64,000 nucleotides of DNA from Alloprevotella rava (GCF_014195585.1 NZ_JACICA010000001.1:124001-188000); one strand, 5' to 3'; shown: positions 47,860-58,459, counted from the stretch's first letter. Program-made: numbers and translations. The notes: a model not told the origin generated them from the letters alone.

Positions 47860-47943
47860 AAATATCCTTATTGCGTCAGCTGACACAATAAGGCTGTCAG
47901 CTGACATCCTTATTGTATTTCCAAACGCAATAAGGATATTTTT
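47860..47943. repeat. Family A repeat array, copy A6
   Basis: The best-formed copy. AAATATCCTTATTGCG and CGCAATAAGGATATTTTT are complementary ends, with ACAATAAGG and ATCCTTATTGTATTTCC between and two TCAGCTGA centres. It lies 55 bases after the flavin reductase stop. Confidence 0.85.
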
Positions 47944-48055
47944 CGTTGTGCTTCATCTGCCCCTTTTTAGTAGTTTTCTATCCCTAAAAAGGCATTTTCT
48001 GCGGTCGACTAACTCAGCTTTTTCAGAAATTCTTATTGGCGAATGTTGTGGGAGA

Positions 48056-48084
48056 ATAAAAAGAGCTTCATTTCTGAAGCTCTT
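48056..48084 (-). terminator. Terminator of the tdk-membrane protein pair
   Basis: AAGAGCTTCA (48061-48070) and TGAAGCTCTT (48075-48084), perfect 10-base arms with a 4-base loop, followed on the minus strand by a T-rich stretch (TTTATT). It lies 32 bases after the stop at 48116. Confidence 0.8.
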
Positions 48085-48115
48085 GTGTATGGTTTTCTGT
48101 GGGAGATAGTAGAAT

Positions 48116-48637
48116 TTATTTGTCAGCCGAGGGAGTTTTTTTGAGCTGTTTCTTCTTCCATTTGGTACGCAGCCAAATGATAAGGGCGAGGACGAAAAGG
48201 AAAACTCTTTTTCCATACCTCCACGCAATGTAAATCCAAGCCCATTCTTGGGGGAGTTTCTCTAAATAGTTATCGAGGAAAAAGAAAGCAGCAAGGGCCA
48301 CAGATATGATAGTGATGAACCATATTATTTGTAGCCAGAAATTCTGATACCACCGCTTCGGATTTTCGCTTTCCGCCTCGTCTTTGTCCTTTCCCAAAAG
48401 ATGATAAATGATGACAAAGATAAGGAGAGCAAGGAGCATAGTAGCAATGACAATGAGCATTCTTGTGTCCGAGGAAGGATGCCCGAAACCCATTTTTTCA
48501 GAAAGGAAATCGATCAAGAAAAACAGTCCGAACGCGCTCCCAAAGGTGAATAGGAAGATGCCGGACTGATAGAAGATGTATTTCCAAAAATGATGTTTGT
48601 TTTGCCGATAGAGCTGTTGGAGTTTATTCCACTTCAT
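48116..48637 (-). CDS. Hypothetical membrane protein downstream of tdk
   Basis: A 173-residue protein with about three to four transmembrane helices ([75 protein letters not shown]). Its ends are basic ([11 protein letters not shown]). I do not recognise a family. Its start overlaps the end of tdk by 14 bases, so translation is coupled, though a functional link to thymidine salvage is not evident. Confidence 0.75.
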   Translation of the reverse strand: MKWNKLQQLYRQNKHHFWKYIFYQSGIFLFTFGSAFGLFFLIDFLSEKMGFGHPSSDTRMLIVIATMLLALLIFVIIYHLLGKDKDEAESENPKRWYQNFWLQIIWFITIISVALAAFFFLDNYLEKLPQEWAWIYIAWRYGKRVFLFVLALIIWLRTKWKKKQLKKTPSADK

Positions 48638-49217
48638 GGTGATGAGCGTTTAAGGCTTTGTTGAAGCAATTGCGGCAGAGCGGTTCGTATTCGTCCTTTT
48701 CGCCGAGCATCACTTGCTTCTCGCCTTTCACGATGCGGTGGCTAAACTGTGCCAGATTGCCGCAACGCACGCAGATAGCGTGAACTTTCGTGACATCCTC
48801 GGCAATAGCCATCAGTGCGGGCATCGGGCCGAAGGGAGTGCCTAAGAAGTCCATGTCCAACCCTGCCACAATGACGCGCTTGCCTGCATCGGCCATTTTC
48901 TTGCATACGTCCACGAGCGTTTCGTCGAAGAACTGCGCTTCGTCGATGCCCACTACTTCGGCGTCAGAAGCCAGCAGCAGAATACTTTCTGGGGCATCCA
49001 CTGGCATTGATTTGATGTAGTTGGAATCGTGAGAGACTACGTTTTCCTCACTATAACGCGTGTCGATAGTGGGCTTATAGATTTCCACGTTCTGACGGGC
49101 AAACTGGGCGCGTTTCAGGCGGCGGATGAGTTCTTCCGTTTTGCCCGAGAACATAGAACCGCAGATCACTTCGATATGTCCGTGGCGTATGTATTCTTGT
49201 TGAAAATAGTGATTCAT
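48624..49217 (-). CDS. tdk: Thymidine kinase
   Basis: A 197-residue type II thymidine kinase that phosphorylates thymidine in salvage. Walker A is [12 protein letters not shown] with Lys26. [15 protein letters not shown] near residue 93 holds the catalytic Glu, and a structural zinc is bound by [14 protein letters not shown] and [19 protein letters not shown] is also conserved. The next gene overlaps its 3' end. Confidence 0.97.
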   Translation of the reverse strand: MNHYFQQEYIRHGHIEVICGSMFSGKTEELIRRLKRAQFARQNVEIYKPTIDTRYSEENVVSHDSNYIKSMPVDAPESILLLASDAEVVGIDEAQFFDETLVDVCKKMADAGKRVIVAGLDMDFLGTPFGPMPALMAIAEDVTKVHAICVRCGNLAQFSHRIVKGEKQVMLGEKDEYEPLCRNCFNKALNAHHHEVE

Positions 49218-49254
49218 TTCCTTGAGTTGGTTTTCGGACAGCGAAGATAATAAA

Positions 49255-50085
49255 TTATTCTGTTTGTTTCTCTATGAGAGTGGCTCTAAGCTGTTGATAA
49301 TTTTTCTGAAGTTCTTCGGGCGTAAAACTAATTTGATATTTTTTCTTCGAGACAGCCGTTGTGAAACGCATAAGAAATCCATAATCTGCTTCAATGCACA
49401 TGCGGAAAAGTTCCAGCATTGAAGTTTTATTGGTATTGGCCACTTCGTTTAGTAAATTCTGCTTCACCGAAGAAGGATTAGTTGCAATGGGAGATTTCTC
49501 CGCCAGTGCGTCATCCATGGTGTAGTCATAAACAATGTTGTTTTCTTCAATCTTTATAGAAGAGAATTCCAGTCCTTCGCTCAATTGTAGTGGGAGTCGG
49601 GAGGCTTGCTGTTCCACTTGCACATTGAGGGATTCTCGTATCAGCGTTTTGGCGTTGGCGGAGCAATGGATGATTTCTTCCAGTTCTTTTGTAGAGAGAG
49701 CAATGCGCTTGGTTTTGTGAGTGAGGTTGCCTTTGTAGGTGAGAACAAGATTTTTCTTTTCTTTCGCTGTCAGTTCCAGAATTTCGAGCGTATTAGCATT
49801 ATTGGCAACATCCAGCTTTAAGGTAACAATAGCACTTTTCTTGACAAGTTCATCCTTGAGTTTTGGAACAACATAATTGATGTCGGGATTTTCTCGAAGG
49901 GTGTAAGAAATCACGAGATTATCATTGTCGTCGAACGAAAAGCCCTCGCAGATGGTAGTCCCGTCCTTGCTTTCTTCGGGATAAGCTGATTGGCTCTGTG
50001 CAATGATTGTTTTGAGTTTGCTATTGCTGCTGTTGCACGCCGTGAGGCAGAAGAACAGGAGTAGCAGGTAGATAGAGTGTTTCAT
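49255..50085 (-). CDS. Hypothetical lipoprotein
   Basis: A 276-residue lipoprotein. The start at 50085 gives a lipoprotein signal peptide ([14 protein letters not shown], lipobox LTAC at about residue 17). The longer frame to 50205 would overlap the end of the GH31 gene. The mature chain has two similar halves of roughly 110 residues, each with a strand and an [12 protein letters not shown] or [17 protein letters not shown] segment followed by a helix; this suggests an internal duplication. I do not recognise the family. It lies 105 bases downstream of the GH31 stop, after a hairpin. Confidence 0.75.
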   Translation of the reverse strand: MKHSIYLLLLFFCLTACNSSNSKLKTIIAQSQSAYPEESKDGTTICEGFSFDDNDNLVISYTLRENPDINYVVPKLKDELVKKSAIVTLKLDVANNANTLEILELTAKEKKNLVLTYKGNLTHKTKRIALSTKELEEIIHCSANAKTLIRESLNVQVEQQASRLPLQLSEGLEFSSIKIEENNIVYDYTMDDALAEKSPIATNPSSVKQNLLNEVANTNKTSMLELFRMCIEADYGFLMRFTTAVSKKKYQISFTPEELQKNYQQLRATLIEKQTE

Positions 50086-50130
50086 ATTCTGTATGTAGGT
50101 CGTTTTGTATGGATGTACTGCCAAAAAGGA

Positions 50131-50165
50131 AACAGCCACCAGCCGATAAAGGACTGGTGGCTGTT
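50131..50165 (-). terminator. Terminator of the GH31 gene
   Basis: Twelve-base perfect arms AACAGCCACCAG (50131-50142) and its complement (50154-50165), followed on the minus strand by TTTCCTTTTTGG. It lies 25 bases after the GH31 stop. Confidence 0.8.
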
Positions 50166-50189
50166 GGGAAGTATTCAGTCTTTCGTGAT

Positions 50190-53100
50190 TCAGAAGGCAT
50201 TGCAAGTGCCCAAGCTACGATCTACGAGAAGACCGTCCTTAGCTTTGAGGCTGAACTTGCCTGCTTTCTTAGCTTTGAGCTTGATGACGAATAGGTTGCC
50301 GTCTTCCAGCAAAAAGTTGTTACCGCGGTTCACGAAGCAGGGGAATAGCTCCTTCTGACCGTTAGTATGTAAGCGGTCGTAAGTGAGGTTCACCATGTCC
50401 TTCATATTGAGAAGTTCGATGCCTTGGTATTCAAAATCACTCGTGCTATAAGGCAACGCGAAGCTCAAACCATTGACACATTTCAGATCCTTACCGCTCA
50501 CCGTGATGCGAACCTCATCGCCAGCAGCAAAGGTGTTCTTGTTGGCAGTCAAGAGCAGCTTTCCGCTCACCTTGTCGCTGGCGCGTTGTGCCGCACCTCC
50601 GTCAAGCTGAGTTGTCACAATAGAGATGTCGTAGGCGTCAATAAGACCATTCTTATTGATGTCGCCACTGCCCACATAATCGAAGTCAGCATCACCGCGG
50701 CGCAGGCCTGTGTAGTTCATGTAACTTGTCAAGTCGTTCTCGTCAATACGTTTGTCATGGTTGATGTCGCCTTGCAAGATGCTTTCGCTACCTGGAACTT
50801 TGAACACATACATTTGGCGTCCGCTTGCGAAGTTGCCAGCGGCTTCCGTCACATTCAAACGGATGTAGCGAGCTGATGGATTGCCTTCGAAAGCAAAGGT
50901 CTTCGTTGCTCCATCGCGGTTCCACGTAAAGTCAATAGGCTTCGACCACGTTTGGCGGTCTGTGGAGGAAGAGATTGTTCCCTTTGTCAGCGTACCGTTG
51001 CCGCCGTCTTCGCGTGGGAGATACTCCAGTTTGTCGAGCTCATTCACAGAGCGGAGATCCAGCGTAAGCGTGAAAGGCACTGCCTCGCCTTTGCCCCACT
51101 TTGAGTGCCATGTTGAGCGTTGGTCGTAGTCGAAGAGTTTGTTAACACCCATACCGGCTTGGTTCTCACAAGTGGTCTGTCCCATGATATTCTTCACGGC
51201 GAACTGATAAGGATCAGCCTTTGTGCGAGCTTTCACTGTGCACCAAGGGGAGAAGCCCTCCTTGTTGACAGCGCGCACCTTAAAGCTGTAGTCAGTTTCG
51301 GGTTTCAAGCCCTCGAAGGTAAGCTCCTGATCAGTAATAGTAGAGTAGAGTTGGCCGTCATACTCGATTTCGTAGTAGTCTGCATTCTCCACTTTCTCCC
51401 ATGAAGGCGTGAGCGTGTATGTCTTTACGTTGTCGTCCGTAAATGTTACGTTGGGGGCAGAAAGTGAGCCAGATGTTTTCAGCAGAGCACTGACGGGCGC
51501 AAATTCGTAACCTTTCACTTGCAGCTCCACTGCATTCTTCGTTACATCAGTCTTACCAATTTTGACGAGCAACTGCGGATTCTTCGTGATTTCCTTTTTC
51601 GCAAAATCAGAGCCTGGTGTGGCGAAACGATTTAGATTGGGTTTCGGATTGAAGTAGAATACGTTCTGACCGTTCTCATAAGCCTGCAAACTTGTAACCT
51701 TTGTGAGTTTCACACTCTTACCGCCCACTTTTGCCACCACCTTTTTGGGGGCACGCGTAGCATTGATGAAGAATTCCGTTTCCTTGTTAGCTTCAAAGCC
51801 TGTATAGTTGCCCACAGTTTTCTCCACTTTTACCTTGAGCACATCCTTCACCAAGTTGCTCATGATGTCGGTATGCGTAGCATCGCCCTTGAGATAAGCC
51901 TGCGTCTCACCGTCGTCGTCGTATTCTGTAAAGCAGTTTGCGCCATCGGGATAAAGCTCGTAAGCGCGATAGTCCTTGCGGATTTCAGAAGGATTGTTGT
52001 TGGGGTTCGTCATCGGGATGATAGCGCCCGCTTTCACAAAGACGGGGAGCTTCCAAAGCGGCGCATCGTAGTTGTTGATAATGCGGCCGCCGAAGAAAAT
52101 CTGTCCGTCGTAGTAGTCCACCCATTTTCCCTCGGGCAGGTATATACCGTTGCGTATATCGTTGCCCTCCTTGTCGGCTTTGCTGCCCTTATAGATAGGA
52201 GCTACTAAGAAACTCGGACCGTAGAGATACTCGTATTCCGTCTTCGTGCCGAGCGTGTAGTCGTTAGGATAGTCGAGGAAAAGTGCGCGAACCATCGGCT
52301 TACCGTAAATAGCCTCCTCTGCGATGCTGTAAGTATAGGGCATCAGCATTGATTTGAGCTTCAGATAAGCGCGGTTGATAGAAGTGGCCGGTTCGCCAAG
52401 CGCCATCGGATATTTCGGGTTTGCGCCCCAACCGTCCATATTCAGCTCCATCGGCGTGAACGTCTTCCATTGGAAGTCGCGCACATTCACCGGTAGGTTC
52501 TTACCGCCGAAGATACCGTCCATGTCGTTTGTGATGTTAGGCTGACCAGAAAGCCCCGATCCGATGAAGGTCGGGATGTGGAAGCGAATATACTCCCAGT
52601 CGCCACCCGTTTGGTCGCCCGACCAGATTCCCGCGTAGCGCTGCGTACCTGCCCAACCATCGAGGCTGATGATAAAGGGGCGCGCATCGTTGCCATACTT
52701 CGGCATGATTTCGCCTACATCGGCCACACCGTTGAGGCCGAAGCTGTAGCCGGCACCTACCCAAGCCACGTCAGTCTTTAAGACGCGGACGCCTGCCACG
52801 CCCACTTCCTTCTTGATGTCGCGTTGTAGCAGCGCTTCGATGCCGTCTTTCGGGTGGAGATCGCTTTGTGTCCACAGACCGATCTGTACGCCCTTTGAGC
52901 GCGCATAATCGCCAAAGCTTTTCAAGTTGGCAATGTTGCCATCAAGTGTAGCCGTCTGACCATAGCCTGCTCCGTAGCCGTCGTTAGGTAAGAACCATCC
53001 GAGCGGCATATCGTTTTGCAGATAGCGATCTATAGCGGCGCGAGCTGAAAACTGATAATTGTTTTTCTCGCCATTGAGACTTTCTTTGATACCTCCGTTG

Positions 53101-54041
53101 TCCTTCTGGCTCTCGTTGTAGCGTTTGCCGTCCTCATAAGCCATGAAGCCGTTTGCATTCTCCGTCCAGTAATCGCGATTATAGGCGTTGAGATGGCCTT
53201 GGTAGAAAGCAAATTTCGGCAGCAGTACGGGATTTCCCGTCAGCTGGTAGAAATCGGAAAGTAGGGACGTTGGCTCTTTACTCACCATGAGGAAAACATC
53301 GAGATAGTCCTCAGAGTGGGAAAGCGTCACCTTTTTAGCATCTTCTGCCCCAAAGTCGTAGCGACCTGGCTTGAACGTGTGCCACAAAAGGCCGTAGCCC
53401 TTTGTCGACCAATAGAAAGGAGTGGGGGAAGCCACACCGCCGTCCACCCAGTTGTTCGTGTTTTCGATGGCGATTGCCTTTCCCTTGTGGGAGAAACGTC
53501 CATTTTGCACGCCGCCGCCATAGAAGTATTCGTTGGGTTGAGCGGCAAATGTGAGGGTGGTTTTTGCGTCGGTGAGGTCGGCAGCTGCTATCTCACGCAC
53601 CACTTCCGTTCCCTCACCATTGAGCACGGAGAAAAGCCCCGAAGTAGCGTTCAGGCGGAGCTGTACTTTCGGCGTCGCGATGATATAGTAGCCGTTGTCC
53701 TTTGTCAGGTTGATGTGCTCCACGCTCTTTCTCGGATTGTCCACGAGGATTTGTGCGGGCGGCTGTGCTTGCGGGTTGCGCATCTTTCCGCCCTTGTTGT
53801 CCTGGAACAGGCGGAAGATGTTTTCGCCGTAGAAGTCGATGGTGAGCACCTGTCCGTTCTGATAGCGCACTTCAAAGGTGGTAGTGTTCAGTTGGTTCAC
53901 TCCGCTGATTACGTTTGCAGTCTGACTGATGGTGACCATAGAGGAAGGAACGAAGGCCATAGCCGGAACGCCCGCCATGAGCGGTAGAGCGAGCGCCAAA
54001 GCTGTGCAATGCCTAAGTCCTTTTGATGTGTAATGTTTCAT
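50190..54041 (-). CDS. GH31 glycosidase with fibronectin, F5/8-type, dockerin-like and cohesin-like modules
   Basis: A 1283-residue exported enzyme. Residues 1-30 are a signal peptide (LALALPLMAGVPAMAF). A GH31 N-terminal beta domain is followed by the TIM barrel. Asp424 in VLKTDVAWVG is the probable nucleophile and Asp476 in GIWSGDQTGGDW the probable acid/base. A DUF5110-type domain follows. Further on are a fibronectin III module (YEIEYDGQLYSTITDQELTF), an F5/8 type C-like module (about 970-1085) and a dockerin-like segment (about 1091-1150) with two calcium loops, GDINHDKRIDENDLTSY and GDINKNGLIDAYDISIV. A final 127 residues look cohesin-like (FAAGDEVRITVSG, FVIKLKAKKAGKFSLKA). It probably releases alpha-linked glucose, xylose or galactose. 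No T9SS tail is seen. Confidence 0.85.
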   Translation of the reverse strand: MKHYTSKGLRHCTALALALPLMAGVPAMAFVPSSMVTISQTANVISGVNQLNTTTFEVRYQNGQVLTIDFYGENIFRLFQDNKGGKMRNPQAQPPAQILVDNPRKSVEHINLTKDNGYYIIATPKVQLRLNATSGLFSVLNGEGTEVVREIAAADLTDAKTTLTFAAQPNEYFYGGGVQNGRFSHKGKAIAIENTNNWVDGGVASPTPFYWSTKGYGLLWHTFKPGRYDFGAEDAKKVTLSHSEDYLDVFLMVSKEPTSLLSDFYQLTGNPVLLPKFAFYQGHLNAYNRDYWTENANGFMAYEDGKRYNESQKDNGGIKESLNGEKNNYQFSARAAIDRYLQNDMPLGWFLPNDGYGAGYGQTATLDGNIANLKSFGDYARSKGVQIGLWTQSDLHPKDGIEALLQRDIKKEVGVAGVRVLKTDVAWVGAGYSFGLNGVADVGEIMPKYGNDARPFIISLDGWAGTQRYAGIWSGDQTGGDWEYIRFHIPTFIGSGLSGQPNITNDMDGIFGGKNLPVNVRDFQWKTFTPMELNMDGWGANPKYPMALGEPATSINRAYLKLKSMLMPYTYSIAEEAIYGKPMVRALFLDYPNDYTLGTKTEYEYLYGPSFLVAPIYKGSKADKEGNDIRNGIYLPEGKWVDYYDGQIFFGGRIINNYDAPLWKLPVFVKAGAIIPMTNPNNNPSEIRKDYRAYELYPDGANCFTEYDDDGETQAYLKGDATHTDIMSNLVKDVLKVKVEKTVGNYTGFEANKETEFFINATRAPKKVVAKVGGKSVKLTKVTSLQAYENGQNVFYFNPKPNLNRFATPGSDFAKKEITKNPQLLVKIGKTDVTKNAVELQVKGYEFAPVSALLKTSGSLSAPNVTFTDDNVKTYTLTPSWEKVENADYYEIEYDGQLYSTITDQELTFEGLKPETDYSFKVRAVNKEGFSPWCTVKARTKADPYQFAVKNIMGQTTCENQAGMGVNKLFDYDQRSTWHSKWGKGEAVPFTLTLDLRSVNELDKLEYLPREDGGNGTLTKGTISSSTDRQTWSKPIDFTWNRDGATKTFAFEGNPSARYIRLNVTEAAGNFASGRQMYVFKVPGSESILQGDINHDKRIDENDLTSYMNYTGLRRGDADFDYVGSGDINKNGLIDAYDISIVTTQLDGGAAQRASDKVSGKLLLTANKNTFAAGDEVRITVSGKDLKCVNGLSFALPYSTSDFEYQGIELLNMKDMVNLTYDRLHTNGQKELFPCFVNRGNNFLLEDGNLFVIKLKAKKAGKFSLKAKDGLLVDRSLGTCNAF

Positions 54042-54261
54042 CGAGTGTATATTTGTTATTCTGATTTTCTAAATTAGCCACAAATTTACAAAGAATATCC
54101 GTTCAATACAAGCGGCGAGCAGCTTCCTCCCTTGCGTGAAGAAAGTAATAAGAGGGGAAAACGATGGAATGAAGCTATTGTTGCCTGCATTCTTCTCGCT
54201 GACCAAGCATGCGGTTCTTTCGATTCTTTTGCGGCTTGTTGTCAAGCAATTTCTTAATCTG

Positions 54262-54299
54262 TGGCTCCGAGAATCCTTTGAAATCCAATTTGAAATAAG
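54262..54299. repeat. Flank shared by repeat arrays A5 and A7 (copy 2)
   Basis: Partner of 41065-41102 (32 of 38 matches). On the minus strand it sits within an open stretch (54330 down to the TAG at 54177-54175) that reads YFKLDFKGFSEPQIKKLLDN and then becomes very basic. The stretch has no start codon; it may be a gene remnant or chance. Confidence 0.45.
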
Positions 54300-54334
54300 G
54301 CGGACGGCAGATTCGTTCTGCTGAATCGCCCGTC

Positions 54335-54430
54335 CGATAAGGCTATCGAGGAATACAATAAGGATATTTTTAAACGCAATAAGGCTGTCAGCTGACAGCC
54401 TTATTGTATCGGCCGACAGAATAAGGAAAA
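54335..54430. repeat. Family A repeat array, copy A7
   Basis: GATAAGG, ACAATAAGGATATTTTT, CGCAATAAGG, GTCAGCTGAC, CCTTATTGTATC and AGAATAAGGAAAAA about 21-22 bases apart, nearly the same order as A5. Nothing else is seen in 54042-54712. Confidence 0.8.
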
Positions 54431-54712
54431 ATATGAGCCTTTTAATGAGGAAAGTGGCTGTTTTTATGTTGTTGAGCATCAAAATGGAGTTGTTTTTCCA
54501 AACCTCAAAGGTGGGAGTTGATATTTTTGTGCAATTTTTGGCTTTCTCCCAACTTTTAGTGCGTTAGATTGAGAAACTGTTTTGTCAAGGAATAGGGCGG
54601 TTTTGCTTGCGGGATGTGAGGCGCAGCTATCGGTTTTTTCGGACGAGTAGGATAAGGTGGATGAATGGGAGAATTGAGAAAATCGGATGTTGCCCAATTC
54701 TAATCTTTGCTT

Positions 54713-54720
54713 TATCTTTG
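54713..54720 (+). promoter_or_regulatory. -7 box of argR
   Basis: TATCTTTG matches the consensus exactly; no clear TTTG upstream. The predicted start near 54724 gives a 21-nt leader, which excludes the upstream in-frame ATG at 54607. Confidence 0.6.
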
Positions 54721-54744
54721 CTATTCGAAAAGGTAATAAGAGAA

Positions 54745-55230
54745 ATGGCAAAGAAAATAACGCGGTTGGAGGCTCTGAGGATTATCCTTTCCAACAAAGT
54801 GGTGAGGTCGCAAGTTGACATACAGCGCGAATTGGCGCGCGCAGGCTTTAGGGTTTCACAGCCTACGGTGTCGAGCGATTTGCAGAAGCTTCACGCTTTG
54901 CGGCAAAAGACGCCCGACGGCTATCAGTTGATCCTACCCAAAACAGAAGGCTACCGCCGCCCGATACCTATTGAGGCTTTACCGGAATACTTACAGAATA
55001 CGGGCGTTGTAGGCATTACCTTTTCGGGCACTTTAGCCGTTCTCCACACACGTCCGGGATATGCGGCAGGACTTGCTGCCGACATTGATAGCCATCATTT
55101 GCCCGAAGTGGCAGGTACGGTGGCGGGCTACGACACCTTGTTTGTGGCGCAAGCTGAAGGTATCGAACGCCAGCAACTCATTGATGCGCTCTCCCATGTG
55201 ATTCCCGCGCTCAAAGCTGTGCTTTTATAA
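54745..55230 (+). CDS. argR: Arginine repressor
   Basis: A 161-residue ArgR. The N-terminal winged helix (residues 1-70) has VVRSQVDIQRELARAGFRVS followed by QPTVSSDLQKL, the recognition helix with the usual Q-[AP]-T-V-S-x-D-L pattern. The C-terminal domain (about 85-161) forms the arginine-binding hexamer interface; the usual GT-GDDT-type binding motif is seen in altered form (EVAGTVAGYDTLFVA). It would repress arginine biosynthesis; no arg genes are in the window. The ATG at 54745 gives the normal length. Confidence 0.9.
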   Translation: MAKKITRLEALRIILSNKVVRSQVDIQRELARAGFRVSQPTVSSDLQKLHALRQKTPDGYQLILPKTEGYRRPIPIEALPEYLQNTGVVGITFSGTLAVLHTRPGYAAGLAADIDSHHLPEVAGTVAGYDTLFVAQAEGIERQQLIDALSHVIPALKAVLL

Positions 55231-55248
55231 ATATTGAGAAATAACGAC

Positions 55249-55285
55249 AGCGTCGGTCGACATCTTATGTGTGTTGACCGACGCT
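55249..55285. terminator. Bidirectional terminator between argR and the TetR gene
   Basis: AGCGTCGGTC (55249-55258) with GACCGACGCT (55276-55285), extended by four further bases containing wobble or mismatch. It lies between convergent genes, 18 bases after the argR stop. Confidence 0.7.
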
Positions 55286-55307
55286 GCTAAGTATCCACAA
55301 AAAAACT

Positions 55308-55934
55308 TTATTCTTCTGATTTGTATTTGTTCACAAACTCGTTGAGCTGTTCAATGCCTTTTTCTGTGGAAATACCGCGGAGATAAGCGATTGTGGAGGA
55401 GGAGAGCATTTCAAAGGGAGAAACAGTGTTGTAATACCCTTTCTCCACCAAGAGGTCAATGATAACCACGCCCACCTCATAGACCATTTCTGCGTTGATC
55501 TCGGGGCGGAAAAGTCCCTGATTGATGCCGCGCTCGATAAACTCAAGCGCGTTGGCCTTGTTCTCCTTTCGGTGCTGCCGTATGTTCTCCCGCAGTTTGT
55601 CGTAGAGGGGGATGTCGTTGAGAAACTCTTTTGAAAATTTCTGAATCTCCTTCATATTGAGTTGGAGGTCGCAGAGAATGATTTCTATAACATTGTCCGT
55701 CTCCGCCATGATATTTCTAATCTGTTGTTGGTGCTCCGCCATCGCTTTTTGCTGGCACGCAATGAGCAGACTCTCTTTGGTGTCGAAAAGTTGGTAGAGT
55801 GTGCGCTTGGATATGTGGAGTTTATGCGCCACATCGTCCATCGTGACGGCGCGGATCCCGTTTTTGTGGAACAGTTCCTGCCCCGCATCAATCACTCGCT
55901 CCCGCAGCAGCGCCTTATCATTTGTTGTTCTCAT
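55308..55934 (-). CDS. TetR-family transcriptional regulator
   Basis: A 208-residue regulator. The TetR winged helix spans residues 8-55: ERVIDAGQELFHKNGIRAVT and then VAHKLHISKRTLYQLFDTKE. The remaining helical domain binds an unknown ligand. The start at 55934 is chosen because the frame to 55976 would lie inside the promoter; the -7 box TATTTTTG is on the minus strand at 55981-55974, giving a leader of 36 nt. No efflux operon is adjacent; the divergent neighbour is the malic enzyme gene, which might be its target. Confidence 0.9.
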   Translation of the reverse strand: MRTTNDKALLRERVIDAGQELFHKNGIRAVTMDDVAHKLHISKRTLYQLFDTKESLLIACQQKAMAEHQQQIRNIMAETDNVIEIILCDLQLNMKEIQKFSKEFLNDIPLYDKLRENIRQHRKENKANALEFIERGINQGLFRPEINAEMVYEVGVVIIDLLVEKGYYNTVSPFEMLSSSTIAYLRGISTEKGIEQLNEFVNKYKSEE

Positions 55935-56108
55935 ATCTATCTTAAAAATGTATGTTTCCAAATGTGTTGTCTGCAAAAATAAGATAAAAACTTCTCTTCG
56001 TCTATAAGTGTTAGCCTTTCTTTACTTTTGGCAGTAAAAAAATATTCTAAAAACGAGGTTTCTTTTGGTACACCTGTTAGTCAGTAGGTGCTTTCTGATG
56101 AAAAAATG

Positions 56109-56116
56109 TATCTTTG
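56109..56116 (+). promoter_or_regulatory. -7 box of the malic enzyme gene
   Basis: TATCTTTG, an exact match, 40 bases before the ATG. No TTTG at the -33 distance. Confidence 0.6.
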
Positions 56117-56155
56117 CAAAATAGAGATACATGATAAATAATAAACCAGATAAGT

Positions 56156-58459
56156 ATGGTGAAAATTACTAAAGAAGCTGCCCTGCATTATCATGCTATG
56201 GGAAAGCCCGGCAAGATTGAGATTGTTCCTACAAAGCCTTATCGCACACAGACCGACCTCTCTCTGGCCTATTCGCCCGGCGTGGCTGAGCCATGTCTTG
56301 AGATACAAAAAGATCCGCACGACGTTTATCGCTATACCAACAAAGGTAACCTCGTTGCCGTGATCAGTAACGGTACAGCAGTCCTCGGTTTGGGCGACAT
56401 CGGTGCTATGAGCGGCAAACCCGTAATGGAAGGAAAATCACTCCTCTTCAAAATCTACGCTGGCGTGGATGCTTTCGATATAGAAGTGGACGAGAAAGAC
56501 CCCGAAAAGTTTATACAAGCAGTCAAAGCCATCGCCCCGACATTTGGCGGTATCAACTTGGAAGACATCAAAGCACCAGAGTGTTTCGAGATTGAACGCC
56601 GACTCAAGGATGAACTCGATATTCCCGTGATGCACGACGACCAGCACGGCACGGCCATTATTTCGGCCGCCGGAATGCTAAACGCCGTGGATGTGGCGGG
56701 AAAGCGTATGGAGGATGTGAAAGTTGTGGTCAACGGTGCCGGAGCAGCCGCCATCAGTTGTTCCCGTCTCTATTGTGCTTTCGGCGTGCGTAAGGAAAAT
56801 ATCGTGATGCTTGATTCTAAAGGTGTGATAACGGCAGATCGCCCTAATCTCACCGAACAAAAGCGCGAGTTTGCCACCACCCGCACGGATGTACATTCCT
56901 TGGCCGAAGCAATGGTAGGGGCTGATGTTTTTGTAGGTCTTTCAAAAGGAAATATCGTATCGCAAGAGATGGTTCGCACCATGGCGAAGAACCCCATCAT
57001 CTTTGCGCTGGCCAATCCTGTGCCCGAGATTTCTTACGAGGATGCCAAGGCGGCTCGTCCCGATGTGCTGATGTCGACGGGGCGCACGGACTATCCCAAT
57101 CAGATTAATAATGTGATTGGTTTCCCCTATATTTTCCGCGGTGCATTGGATGTTGCTGCTACGGCCATCAACGAAGAAATGAAAATGGCTGCGGCGCGCG
57201 CCATTGCCGAACTGGCTCGTCGTCCTGTGCCCGATATTGTGAATCGTGCCTATCATGTGCGCAACTTCACTTTTGGCCCTGACTATTTTATTCCGAAGCC
57301 CGTTGATCCGCGCCTCATTACGGAGGTGAGCATGGCGGTGGCAAAGGCCGCTATCGATAGTGGCGTGGCACGAAAGGACATCTCCGACTGGCGCGCTTAT
57401 CGTCAGCAGTTGCGCGAACTCATGGGGCAGGAAACGAAATTCACGCAGAATCTATATGCCGCGGCAAAGCTCCACCCGAAGCGCGTGGTTTATGCCGAGG
57501 GCACTCACCCCACTATGCTACAGGCCGCAGTGCAGGCAAAGGAGGAGGGCTTCTGCGAACCTATCCTTTTGGGTAACGAAATTAAGATTAAAGCCTTAGC
57601 GACTGAACTCCACCTCGATTTGACGGGTTGCCAGCTGCTGAATCTTCGCGACGATTCGCAGATTGACCGCCGCCACCACTACGCTCGCCTGTTGGCCGAA
57701 AAGAAGCAGCGAGAGGGATACACCTTGCAGGAAGCGATGGACAAGATGTATGAGCGCAACTACTTTGGCATGATGATGGTGGAAACTGGCGACGCTGACG
57801 CTTTCATTACTGGATTATACACTAAATATAGTAATACGATCAAGGTAGCAAAGGAAGTGATTGGCATACGGGAGGGCTACTCGCACTTCGGTACGATGCA
57901 CCTGATTTCCTCTAAAAAAGGCATCTTCTTTATTGCCGACACGCTCATCAACCGCGACCCTGATGCGGAAACACTCTACGACCTCGCCAAGCTCTCGGCT
58001 TCAACGGTGCGCTTCTTCAACCGCACTCCGATTATGGCCATGTTGAGTTATTCCAACTTTGGTTCGGACAATGAAGGTAAGCCTGCTGTGGTCCACGATG
58101 TAGTGAGTCGGATGCAGCAAGAATTCCCCGACTTGGCCATTGATGGAGAAATGCAGGTGAACTTCGCCCTCGACCGCCAGCTGCGCGATGAGAAATATCC
58201 CTTTACGCGCCTCAAAGGGCAGGATGTGAACACACTTGTTTTCCCAACTCTCTCGGCGGCCAATTCGGCTTATAAGATGGTGAAAGCTATCAATATGGCT
58301 GACGATGGAGAAGTGATAGGCCCTATTCAGATGGGACTGAACAAACCTATCCACTTTACAGACTTCGAAAGCAGCGTGCGCGACATCGTCAATGTTACAG
58401 CCGTTGCGGTGCTCGATGCAACCGTACAGAGCAAGCTCGAAGAGCGTCTCGAATTGTAA
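56156..58459 (+). CDS. maeB: NADP-dependent malic enzyme with phosphotransacetylase-like domain
   Basis: A 767-residue enzyme converting malate to pyruvate, CO2 and NAD(P)H. Residues 1-430 are the malic enzyme: [15 protein letters not shown] near 37, [13 protein letters not shown] near 107, [20 protein letters not shown] near 160 and the Rossmann [17 protein letters not shown] near 190. Residues 435-767 are a phosphate acetyl/butyryltransferase-type domain, thought to be regulatory in MaeB and usually sensitive to acetyl-CoA. [15 protein letters not shown] and [13 protein letters not shown] support this. The enzyme is cytoplasmic. It is divergent from the TetR gene. Confidence 0.95.
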   Translation: MVKITKEAALHYHAMGKPGKIEIVPTKPYRTQTDLSLAYSPGVAEPCLEIQKDPHDVYRYTNKGNLVAVISNGTAVLGLGDIGAMSGKPVMEGKSLLFKIYAGVDAFDIEVDEKDPEKFIQAVKAIAPTFGGINLEDIKAPECFEIERRLKDELDIPVMHDDQHGTAIISAAGMLNAVDVAGKRMEDVKVVVNGAGAAAISCSRLYCAFGVRKENIVMLDSKGVITADRPNLTEQKREFATTRTDVHSLAEAMVGADVFVGLSKGNIVSQEMVRTMAKNPIIFALANPVPEISYEDAKAARPDVLMSTGRTDYPNQINNVIGFPYIFRGALDVAATAINEEMKMAAARAIAELARRPVPDIVNRAYHVRNFTFGPDYFIPKPVDPRLITEVSMAVAKAAIDSGVARKDISDWRAYRQQLRELMGQETKFTQNLYAAAKLHPKRVVYAEGTHPTMLQAAVQAKEEGFCEPILLGNEIKIKALATELHLDLTGCQLLNLRDDSQIDRRHHYARLLAEKKQREGYTLQEAMDKMYERNYFGMMMVETGDADAFITGLYTKYSNTIKVAKEVIGIREGYSHFGTMHLISSKKGIFFIADTLINRDPDAETLYDLAKLSASTVRFFNRTPIMAMLSYSNFGSDNEGKPAVVHDVVSRMQQEFPDLAIDGEMQVNFALDRQLRDEKYPFTRLKGQDVNTLVFPTLSAANSAYKMVKAINMADDGEVIGPIQMGLNKPIHFTDFESSVRDIVNVTAVAVLDATVQSKLEERLEL

